A DNA stretch of 5,511 nucleotides from NCBI GenBank assembly GCA_016462055.1, contig JAEMTX010000087.1, forward strand, positions 1 to 5,511, read 5' to 3'. This document shows, piece by piece, positions 1-5,511 of this stretch (its first letter is position 1; every line of letters begins with the position of its first letter). The DNA is from Acidimicrobiia bacterium (GTDB taxonomy: Bacteria > Actinomycetota > Acidimicrobiia > Acidimicrobiales > Acidimicrobilacustridaceae). A program made the translations under genes and the position numbers. The notes under the pieces are model-generated. The model did not search any database. It was not told the origin of the DNA and saw only the letters and a program-made list of their open reading frames with translations.

Positions 1-100
1 GCTCCCAGGTTTGCTCGGGCTGACGACGACGAGCGAGAACCACGAAGGCCAACGCCGCCGCAATCACTCCAGCGAGGGCTATCGCCACGAGCCGTCCCAT
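1..100 (-). CDS. Start of a small single-pass membrane protein (partial)
   Basis: I do not recognise this protein. Only its first 33 codons are visible; it continues past the left edge. Translated from the ATG at 98-100 it begins MGRLVAIALAGVIAAALAFV, then VVLARRR and a polar stretch rich in Q, P and E. Residues 4-23 form one uninterrupted hydrophobic helix rich in Ala, Val and Leu, followed by three arginines at 24-26. By the positive-inside rule this suggests an N-out/C-in membrane anchor, although an uncleaved signal anchor in the other orientation is possible. No signal peptidase site is evident. Its ATG shares one base with the TGA of the sigma factor gene (TGATG), so it is probably translated by ribosomes terminating on that gene. 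There is only a weak GAG-type ribosome binding site inside the end of the sigma gene. That the frame is a real gene rests on the coupling and the strongly hydrophobic composition. Function unknown. Confidence 0.6.
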   Translation of the reverse strand, partial: MGRLVAIALAGVIAAALAFVVLARRRQPEQTWE

Positions 101-1434
101 CAGTCGATCTCGAAGTAATCGCGAAGCCGTTGGCTGTGTTGTGGGTTGCGAAGTTTGGCCAACGTCTTGGTTTCGATCTGTCGAATTCGTTCACGAGTCA
201 CACCGAATTCCCGACCAACTTCTTCAAGTGTGCGGGGTTGTCCGTCGACCAGACCGAATCGCATGCGCAAAAGGTCGCGCTCGCGATCGTTGAGGCCATC
301 GAGCGCTTCCTCAATGGCCTCGTTCAGCATGTGGCGAGTGGCGGCATCAGCCGGCGTTTCGAGACGATGGTCCTCGATGATGTCAGAGAGACTTGAATCC
401 TCGCCCTCTCGCAACGGCGAATCGAGCGAGAGCGGATCGACCGCGATGCGCTTCAATTCACGCACCCGTTCGACAGTGACTTCGAGCCGAGCCGCAAGTT
501 CATCATCGGTTGGTTCGCGCTCGAGTTGCTGAGTCATCTCGCGCGAGACGCGCATTTGCTTATTGATGGCTTCCATCATGTGGACAGGAATGCGAATGGT
601 GCGCGCTTGATCGGCGATCGCTCGAGTGACGGCTTGACGAATCCACCAGGTGGCGTAGGTCGAGAACTTAAAGCCCTTCGTCCAGTCGAATTTCTCGACA
701 GCACGCATGAGGCCGAGGTTGCCTTCTTGAATGAGATCAAGAAGTTGCATCGCTCCCCCGCCGGCATAGCGCTTGGCAATCGAAACAACGAGACGGAGAT
801 TTGCCTGAGTGAGTTCTGCTTTGGCGTCTTCACCTTTACGGGCCACGCGTTTGAGTTGCATGCGCTCGGCAGGATCGATTGACTCCAGCGCGTCTTCGGC
901 AGCGAGGTCGGCCAGCCGTTCCGAAGCCGCCATTCCTCGTTCAATCTGCTTCGCGAGGACCACTTCCTCGGGACCGGTCAGAAGTGACACGCGCCCGATT
1001 TCACGCATGTACATACGGATTGGGTCAGACGTGCTGCCGGCTTGTGAGTTGAGCCGCATCGTGGCCTTGGTGGCCGGACGGAAGCGCGCCCGCAGTCGCC
1101 GCTCAACGAGATCATCGTCTTCAAGGTCGTCGAGGAGTGGATCGTGAGCAATGATCACGATCTCATCGACATCGCTCTCCCCAATTGCGTCGGCATCGAC
1201 ATCGGCAAGCAGCAACGCCTCGATTTCCTCGACAACAGGAACGGCATCGTCGAGCGTCACACCGCTCTCGGCCAAGCGCTCGCGTAATTTCTCGATCGCG
1301 TCTGGAGTGGGGTCGACCTCGCCGAGTGCTTCGATCGCTTCGTCGCCAGTAACGACGTTGTCGGCACGATCCAAGCCTCTCGCAACGAGACGAGTGAACG
1401 TCGCGTCGTCGATTACTCGCGGAGAATCAGACAT
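100..1434 (-). CDS. rpoD: Primary RNA polymerase sigma factor (RpoD/SigA, sigma-70 group 1)
   Basis: This is the promoter-recognition subunit of RNA polymerase, 444 residues from the chosen start. An acidic N-terminal part (about 1-120), resembling region 1.1, is followed by region 1.2 (about 136-168, SDPIRMYMREIG). The core regions 2.1-2.4 (about 205-285) include ANLRLVVSIAKRY, LDLIQEGNLG, the melting segment KFSTYATWWIRQAV and the -10 reader RTIRIPVH. Region 3 and the finger DPLSLDSPLREGEDSSLSDI (333-352) come next, then region 4 with the -35 helix-turn-helix (TLEEVGREFGVTRERIRQIE, 402-421). The full set of regions marks a primary sigma. One oddity is KRYAGGGAMQLLD, where the family usually has KRYxGRGMxxLD: one residue more and no arginine. 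I chose the ATG at 1432-1434, which overlaps the dnaG stop by 8 bases. The frame is open to 1503 (TTG, and ATG at 1498-1500), but those starts would add an arginine-rich stretch without a ribosome binding site. The site at the chosen start is also weak (GAAG), suggesting translational coupling to dnaG. Confidence 0.96.
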   Translation of the reverse strand: MSDSPRVIDDATFTRLVARGLDRADNVVTGDEAIEALGEVDPTPDAIEKLRERLAESGVTLDDAVPVVEEIEALLLADVDADAIGESDVDEIVIIAHDPLLDDLEDDDLVERRLRARFRPATKATMRLNSQAGSTSDPIRMYMREIGRVSLLTGPEEVVLAKQIERGMAASERLADLAAEDALESIDPAERMQLKRVARKGEDAKAELTQANLRLVVSIAKRYAGGGAMQLLDLIQEGNLGLMRAVEKFDWTKGFKFSTYATWWIRQAVTRAIADQARTIRIPVHMMEAINKQMRVSREMTQQLEREPTDDELAARLEVTVERVRELKRIAVDPLSLDSPLREGEDSSLSDIIEDHRLETPADAATRHMLNEAIEEALDGLNDRERDLLRMRFGLVDGQPRTLEEVGREFGVTRERIRQIETKTLAKLRNPQHSQRLRDYFEID

Positions 1435-3316
1435 GGCGCACGTCTTCGTGATTGACCGGACCCGTAGACGCTCCGGTGCCGGCATTGGCATTCGCGTCAT
1501 CAACCGTGCCGGCTTCGGCTTCGGTCAACCATGCCAAGAGGTCGTACATCGCTTCCATGTCGAGATCGAGCGAACCTTCTTGTTCGCGTAGATCCATAAC
1601 TCTCAGATTCAGCCAGCGAATTGCTTCGCCGACCCGGAATGGGTCAGATGCAACCAGAGCCTCAGCCTGCAATGCCGCCATTGCCGCATTGGCGGCGTCA
1701 TCGACTAACCGAATCATCACACTTTGCACGGTGGATTCTGGTTCTTCGACAGCAAGCCGTTGCAGGAGATCACCGGCGACGGGATCGTCGGCCGCGGCCA
1801 TTTCGATGGCATCGGCCACTGAAGATGTGGCCATCAGGGCCCGATAGGCCGTGGCGGCAACCCGATCGGGGAACAGCACTTCGTCGAGTAACGGTGTGAT
1901 GGTGCCCGGGTCCCAGATGACGTGCCGCAGGGCTTCGGTCGCTGCGGTGTCGCGATGGATCATGGGGCGCGATTCGCTCTGCGGTCGATCGGCTGTGGTG
2001 TTGCCGCGCGCCCCCGGGCCTGAACCGCCAGGTCGGCCAGTCGCCGGCGATGGGCGATGGTTTCGAAGCTGGTCAGGGTCGAGTCGCAAGCGTGCTGCTA
2101 CTTCGAGAAGGTATTGATCGCGAACGATGTCGCTTGGATGTTCAAGGATCACGGCCATTGCTGCGTCGGCTGCCCGGGCGCGATGTTCGGGAGTATCAAG
2201 CGGTGAGGAATCGAGCACGCGATCGAGTCGAAACTTGAGGAACGGTTTTGCGTCAGCAATCGCTGCTGCGAGCGCTTCCGGATCGGACTGTGCGAGTTCG
2301 GCAGGATCGACGCCACCAGGGAACGCCGCAACGGCGACATCGAGGTCGTACTTCTTTTCCCACGTATATACCCGAGCAGCGGCGTTCTGGCCGGCGGCAT
2401 CGGCATCGAATGCGAGGACCACACGCTGCGCAAAACTGCGCAACAACTTCACGTGGTCTTCGGTGAGTGCCGTTCCACAGGTCGCTACCGCGCGCGGCAT
2501 GCCCGCTTTGAAAAAGCCAATGACATCGGTGTAGCCCTCGCAAATGATTGCTTCGTCGGCTTTTACGATCTCGGCTTTTGCCATGTGTAACCCGTAGAGC
2601 AGTTTTGACTTGCCGTAGATCGCGCTATCGGAGGAGTTCTTGTACTTGGCGCCGTCGACTCCTGGCATGATTCGACCACCGAAACCGACTGTTGCTCCCG
2701 CTACATCGTGAATCGGGAAAACTATGCGACCGCGAAACGCGTCGGTCGGTCGGTTGCGGCTATTGATGAAACCCAAACCAGCTTCAACAAAGACATCGTC
2801 GGGAACTTTCAGGGAACGAGCGAGTTCGTCCCATCCTTCGGGAGCCCACCCGATTCCGAATGTGCGCACGTCGTCGCCATCGAGCCCGCGTGATCGGAGA
2901 TACCCACGAGCAGCTGCCGCGTCGGGAGAGGACAACAGGCGATCGTGATACCAAACGCTTGCTTTCAATACCGCGTCGAGCAACTTTGTGCGCCGCTTAC
3001 GACCCTCGTTCTGGACCTCATCGGTGTAACGAAGCGTGACGCCAGATTTCGACGCAAGTTTTTCGACTGCGCCTACAAAGTCGAGATGTTCGACCTCGCG
3101 CACAAAGGTGATGACATCACCCTTTGCTCCGCATCCGAAGCAGTAATAGAGTTTCTCCTCGGCATTAACCGAGAACGAGCCAGACTTCTCTTGGTGAAAT
3201 GGGCACAAGCCCTGCCAGCGGCGACCGACCCGTTTGAGCTGCACATGCTCAGAGACGACCGCGACAATGTCAGTGGCATTCCGCACTGCTGCGATGTCAT
3301 CGTCCTGAATGCCCAC
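1427..3316 (-). CDS. dnaG: DNA primase DnaG
   Basis: DnaG makes the RNA primers for leading- and lagging-strand synthesis and works with the replicative helicase DnaB. The protein has 629 residues, normal for the bacterial family. The CHC2 zinc-binding domain has C38, H41, C59 and C62 (CPFH and CFGC). The catalytic core follows, with FGIGWAPEGWDEL (153-165), FRGRIVFPIHD (194-204), GFGGR (211-215), KYKNS (224-228) and YGKSKLLYGL (234-243). The TOPRIM fold carries the metal-binding acids E260 (CEGYTDV), D304 and D306 (FDADAAG). A proline/glycine-rich linker (about 419-450) joins a more divergent alpha-helical C-terminal domain (about 455-597), presumably the DnaB-binding part, followed by a low-complexity Ala/Asn/Gly/Thr tail. 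The start is GTG at 3314-3316, supported by GGAGGG four bases upstream. The gene lies 36 bases after glyS and overlaps the sigma factor gene by 8 bases, so the three are probably one operon. All catalytic residues are present. Confidence 0.97.
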   Translation of the reverse strand: MGIQDDDIAAVRNATDIVAVVSEHVQLKRVGRRWQGLCPFHQEKSGSFSVNAEEKLYYCFGCGAKGDVITFVREVEHLDFVGAVEKLASKSGVTLRYTDEVQNEGRKRRTKLLDAVLKASVWYHDRLLSSPDAAAARGYLRSRGLDGDDVRTFGIGWAPEGWDELARSLKVPDDVFVEAGLGFINSRNRPTDAFRGRIVFPIHDVAGATVGFGGRIMPGVDGAKYKNSSDSAIYGKSKLLYGLHMAKAEIVKADEAIICEGYTDVIGFFKAGMPRAVATCGTALTEDHVKLLRSFAQRVVLAFDADAAGQNAAARVYTWEKKYDLDVAVAAFPGGVDPAELAQSDPEALAAAIADAKPFLKFRLDRVLDSSPLDTPEHRARAADAAMAVILEHPSDIVRDQYLLEVAARLRLDPDQLRNHRPSPATGRPGGSGPGARGNTTADRPQSESRPMIHRDTAATEALRHVIWDPGTITPLLDEVLFPDRVAATAYRALMATSSVADAIEMAAADDPVAGDLLQRLAVEEPESTVQSVMIRLVDDAANAAMAALQAEALVASDPFRVGEAIRWLNLRVMDLREQEGSLDLDMEAMYDLLAWLTEAEAGTVDDANANAGTGASTGPVNHEDVRHV

Positions 3317-3319
3317 GTA

Positions 3320-3338
3320 ACCCTCCGGGGCGGACGGT
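3320..3338 (-). promoter_or_regulatory. Possible small hairpin covering the dnaG ribosome binding site
   Basis: On the minus strand, ACCGTCC and GGAGGGT can pair across a GCCCC loop: three pairs, one G-G mismatch, then three pairs. The 3' arm contains the GGAGGG ribosome binding site of dnaG. It could dampen dnaG translation relative to glyS, but it is short, interrupted and may be chance in GC-rich DNA. It lacks a following U-run, so it does not look like an intrinsic terminator. Confidence 0.25.
3321..3326 (-). promoter_or_regulatory. Ribosome binding site of dnaG
   Basis: Read on the minus strand, the sequence is GGAGGG, then TTAC, then the GTG start codon at 3316. It is the only strong Shine-Dalgarno match at a start in this window, and it decides the GTG start of dnaG. 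The other starts are either coupled by overlap or lack a clear site. The same bases form one arm of a possible small hairpin (3320-3338). Confidence 0.8.
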
Positions 3339-3352
3339 AGCAGCGAGAAGGG

Positions 3353-4684
3353 TCAGACCAACCGGGGCAAGAGATACCCGGGGAGGTCGGCGATGGCGAT
3401 GCGCTCTTGTTCCATGGAATCTCGTTCACGAACGGTGACCGCTTGGTCCTCGAGGGTGTCGAAATCGACGGTGACGCAGAACGGGGTGCCCAGTTCGTCC
3501 TGACGGCGGTATCGACGACCAATGGCCTGGGTCTCGTCGTAGTCACACATCATGAGGGGCTGGAGCATTCCGAGCACCTCTCGGGCCACTGGAGTGAGTT
3601 CGTCCTTCTTCGAGAGCGGGAGAACCGCCACTTTGTACGGAGCCAACCGCGGATGGAGGCGAAGGACGGTTCGTAGTTCCCCTCGAACTTCTTCCTCGTC
3701 GTAGGCCGCAAGGAGGAACGCCATCATGGTGCGAGTCGCCCCGGCGGCGGGCTCGATCACGTGCGGGCGATAACGAATGTTCAGGCCCTGATCGAAGTAC
3801 TCGAGTTTCTCGCCTGAATGAATGGAGTGCTGGGTGAGGTCGTAATCGCCACGATTGGCGACGCCTTCGAGTTCGCCCCATCCCCAAGGAAATAGGAACT
3901 CAACATCGGAGGTACCCGATGAATAGTGACTGAGTTCGTCGGCATCGTGGGGACGCATGCGCAAACGGCTTTCGGGAATGCCGAGATCGAGGTACCAGCG
4001 ATAACGCTCGGCGCACCAGTACTCGTACCACTTCTGCGCGTCTTCGGGCGGAACAAAGAATTCGAGTTCCATCTGCTCGAACTCACGCGTGCGGAACACG
4101 AAGTTGCCAGGCGTAATTTCGTTCCGGAACGATTTGCCGATCTGCGCAATACCGAACGGCGGCTTCTTGCGACTGGTCTGCAGCACATTAGAGAAATTGA
4201 TGAACATCCCCTGCGCGGTTTCGGGGCGCAGATAGGCAACCGCCGCATCGGACTCAACGGGACCCGCCTGAGTCTTGAACATGAGATTGAAGTTGCGCGC
4301 TTCGGTAAACGACTCTTTCTCGCCACACGACGGACAGGTCGTGGGGTCTTCTAACTGATCTTCACGGAATCGTTCGTGACATTTGCGGCAATCGACGAGT
4401 GGATCAGTGAAATTCTTGAGATGTCCCGAAGCTTCCCAAATTGCGGGCGGCGAGAGAATTGAAGCATCGAGGCCAACGACGTCGTCGCGCATCTGGACCA
4501 TCGAACGCCACCAGGCGTCCTTCACATTGCGCAGCAACTGGACGCCGATGGGTCCGTAGTCATAGGTGGAGCGGAACCCGCCATAGATCTCGGCTGACGG
4601 GAACACGAAGCCCCGACGCTTGGACAAATTGACGATCTTCTCCATCAAGGAGACGTCATTAGGTACCGATGACTCAACGGGCAT
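3353..4684 (-). CDS. glyS: Glycyl-tRNA synthetase, single-chain dimeric type
   Basis: This cytoplasmic class II aminoacyl-tRNA synthetase charges tRNA-Gly with glycine using ATP. It is the single-chain homodimeric form, not the two-subunit glyQ/glyS form. At 443 residues it is slightly shorter than most relatives (about 460). The N-terminal catalytic start includes SKRRGFVFPSAEIYGG and STYDYGPIG (motif 1 area). A zinc-finger-like insertion has C99, C102, C117 and C120. Next come FNLMFKT, the RPETAQGMF segment (153-161), and motif 2 (FRNEITPGNFVFRTREFEQM, 186-205). The glycine pocket region includes SDVEFLFPWGWGELEG, and motif 3 is EPAAGATRTMMAF (311-323). A C-terminal anticodon-binding domain (about 335-443) includes LAPYKVAVLPL and a DELGTPFCVTVD strand. 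I chose the ATG at 4682-4684. It has no clear ribosome binding site, and an internal ATG at residue 14 has none either. It lies 11 bases after the CoA-transferase stop and 36 bases before dnaG. There is no room for a T-box leader directly upstream. Confidence 0.96.
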   Translation of the reverse strand: MPVESSVPNDVSLMEKIVNLSKRRGFVFPSAEIYGGFRSTYDYGPIGVQLLRNVKDAWWRSMVQMRDDVVGLDASILSPPAIWEASGHLKNFTDPLVDCRKCHERFREDQLEDPTTCPSCGEKESFTEARNFNLMFKTQAGPVESDAAVAYLRPETAQGMFINFSNVLQTSRKKPPFGIAQIGKSFRNEITPGNFVFRTREFEQMELEFFVPPEDAQKWYEYWCAERYRWYLDLGIPESRLRMRPHDADELSHYSSGTSDVEFLFPWGWGELEGVANRGDYDLTQHSIHSGEKLEYFDQGLNIRYRPHVIEPAAGATRTMMAFLLAAYDEEEVRGELRTVLRLHPRLAPYKVAVLPLSKKDELTPVAREVLGMLQPLMMCDYDETQAIGRRYRRQDELGTPFCVTVDFDTLEDQAVTVRERDSMEQERIAIADLPGYLLPRLV

Positions 4685-4692
4685 AAGTGTTG

Positions 4693-4719
4693 AGGTTACT
4701 TGCCAGCAGGTGGTGTCAC
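4693..4719 (-). promoter_or_regulatory. Candidate leaderless promoter for glyS
   Basis: On the minus strand, GTGACA (4714-4719; 5 of 6 to TTGACA) is followed after 15 bases by TAACCT (4693-4698; fits TAnnnT). Eight bases later comes the A of the glyS ATG. That spacing would place transcription start at or next to the start codon, as in leaderless actinobacterial genes, and would explain why glyS lacks a ribosome binding site. The 15-base spacer is short and the -10 match is minimal, so chance is a real alternative. The -10 includes the TAA stop codon of the CoA-transferase gene. Confidence 0.25.
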
Positions 4720-5511
4720 TTCCACGATGCCTCGTGCGATGAAGTCATCGATCGTCGCATCGTCACGGCCGAGGAGATCTCGACAAATCGCAACGCTGTG
4801 TTCACCAAGCCAAGGAGCCGGCGTTTCGACCGGTTCGCTCATGCCACTGGCAATGAATGCGGGGCCTTCAAGCGTGAAGACACCAACACCGGGCTGATCG
4901 ATCTCGACGAGGAAACCACGTTCGATGAAGTGCTCATTCACCAGAAGATCGGGTGAGGTGAGCATCGGACCAGCAGGAACGCCAGCGGCCTGACATGCAT
5001 CGGCAATGTCGAAACGGTTCCGTGACATCGCCCACTCTCCGATGACCGCATCGAGCTCAGCGGCAGCGGCGGCGCGTTTGGCGAAGGTCAGATAGCGAGC
5101 ATCGGTGGCCAGTTCCGGTTGACCAATCACGCCACAAAGCGCAATCCAGTCAGCATCGTCGCGACAACTGATGGCCACCCACATTTCGGCATTCTCGCTA
5201 CCGGTGGCATCGAGCTCAGATGAGCAGCGATACATCGCGCCGGGAGCCGCTTGTTCGGTATGAACACCCATCGGGCGAACAGAACCGGGCTCGATGGACT
5301 CGGCAGCCAGCAAGTCGGCGATCGACCCGACCACTGCTTCACACTGCGCGATTTCAATATGCCCGCCAGGGACCGTGCCGCGCGAGCGACCAATAAGAGT
5401 GGCAAGCGCGCCACAGGCCGAGAGTCGACCAACGAAATGGTCAGGAAAGACTGACGCAGTGCCGGCGGGCTCGTCTTCGTTTTCATAGGACCAAAGGAAC
5501 GAAACGCCACC
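4696..5511 (-). CDS. CaiB/BaiF family (family III) CoA-transferase, C-terminal part (partial)
   Basis: Family III CoA-transferases move CoA between acids, for example in carnitine, bile acid, oxalate or aromatic acid degradation; the substrate here cannot be told. The frame stays open to the right edge, giving 271 visible residues, so the GTG at 5334 is an internal codon, not the start. Family members usually have about 400 residues, so roughly the last two thirds is present. Near the visible N-terminus, FPDHFVGRLSACGALATL followed by TVPGGHIEIAQCEAV matches the family pattern PDHxxG ... RTGxGQxVDVSxxEA. The Asp of FPD (5440-5442) aligns by eye with the catalytic aspartate of formyl-CoA transferase. 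Further on come YRC ... WVAISCRDDADWIALC, the AGVPAGPMLTSPDLLVNEHF segment and a typical PAPWLGEHS end. The loop between YRC and WVAIS looks several residues longer than usual. The stop TAA lies 11 bases before glyS. A two-domain fusion member is possible, since the N-terminus is not visible. Confidence 0.9.
   Translation of the reverse strand, partial: GGVSFLWSYENEDEPAGTASVFPDHFVGRLSACGALATLIGRSRGTVPGGHIEIAQCEAVVGSIADLLAAESIEPGSVRPMGVHTEQAAPGAMYRCSSELDATGSENAEMWVAISCRDDADWIALCGVIGQPELATDARYLTFAKRAAAAAELDAVIGEWAMSRNRFDIADACQAAGVPAGPMLTSPDLLVNEHFIERGFLVEIDQPGVGVFTLEGPAFIASGMSEPVETPAPWLGEHSVAICRDLLGRDDATIDDFIARGIVEVTPPAGK

Noticed and set aside
1435..1503. Longer sigma factor starting with TTG at 1501-1503 or ATG at 1498-1500
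   Set aside because: It would overlap dnaG by over 70 bases, lacks a ribosome binding site, and adds an arginine/proline-rich stretch unlike sigma N-termini. The start at 1434 gives a small overlap and a normal N-terminus.
130..1591. Several plus-strand open frames opposite the sigma factor gene, some rich in Ser and Arg
   Set aside because: They are mirror frames of a GC-rich gene; their Ser/Arg repeats arise from reading the acidic Asp/Glu/Ala codons in reverse. None has a recognisable domain, and the sigma factor fully explains the region.
3317..3352. Intrinsic terminator between glyS and dnaG
   Set aside because: The only hairpin is short and interrupted, and it is followed by the dnaG start instead of a U-run.
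3926..4354. A 142-codon plus-strand frame opposite glycyl-tRNA synthetase
   Set aside because: It lies entirely inside the conserved motif 2 and glycine pocket region on the other strand and resembles no family I know.
4685..4695. T-box riboswitch upstream of glyS, as seen for glycyl-tRNA synthetase in Firmicutes
   Set aside because: The gap to the upstream coding sequence is only 11 bases, and no specifier stem or terminator/antiterminator is visible.
4696..5334. A complete 212-residue protein starting with GTG at 5334
   Set aside because: The same frame stays open to the right edge, and the upstream 59 codons encode conserved CaiB/BaiF sequence including the FPD motif, so this GTG is internal.

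Overview
The window is almost wall-to-wall protein-coding DNA. Every gene I can support lies on the minus strand, so transcription runs right to left. The order along transcription is: the 3' half of a CaiB/BaiF-type CoA-transferase gene (cut by the right edge), glycyl-tRNA synthetase, DNA primase (dnaG), a primary sigma factor (RpoD/SigA type), and the start of a small one-pass membrane protein (cut by the left edge). No rRNA, tRNA, CRISPR array, insertion sequence or long repeat is visible. No stretch over 300 bases lacks a gene; the only gaps are 11 bases (4685-4695) and 36 bases (3317-3352).

Base composition is moderately GC-rich. The protein details point to an actinobacterium-like host. 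The synthetase is the single-chain homodimeric type, with an EPAAG-x-TR motif 3 of the kind I recall from actinobacterial enzymes. The sigma factor has a primary-sigma C-terminus ending in a short LRDYF tail. CaiB/BaiF genes are abundant in actinobacteria that use CoA-linked degradation. Because dnaG and the sigma gene are directly fused in one operon, I favour a deep-branching class such as Acidimicrobiia over a typical Mycobacterium or Streptomyces. That placement is an inference from memory.

The core is a version of the macromolecular-synthesis operon, which links initiation of replication (primase) and of transcription (primary sigma), here with a translation gene (glyS) directly upstream. 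dnaG and the sigma gene overlap by 8 bases. The sigma gene and the small membrane protein gene overlap by 1 base (TGATG). glyS and dnaG are 36 bases apart. This is consistent with one polycistronic mRNA and coupled translation. rpsU, the first gene of the enterobacterial version, and dgt, often beside dnaG in actinobacteria, are both absent from this segment.

Most of the window is ordinary housekeeping sequence and I see no clear new system. The points most worth a second look are a one-residue insertion with loss of an arginine in the usually invariant GRGM segment of the sigma factor, the small membrane protein coupled to the sigma gene, a possible hairpin covering the dnaG ribosome binding site, and a possible leaderless promoter for glyS inside the end of the CoA-transferase gene.
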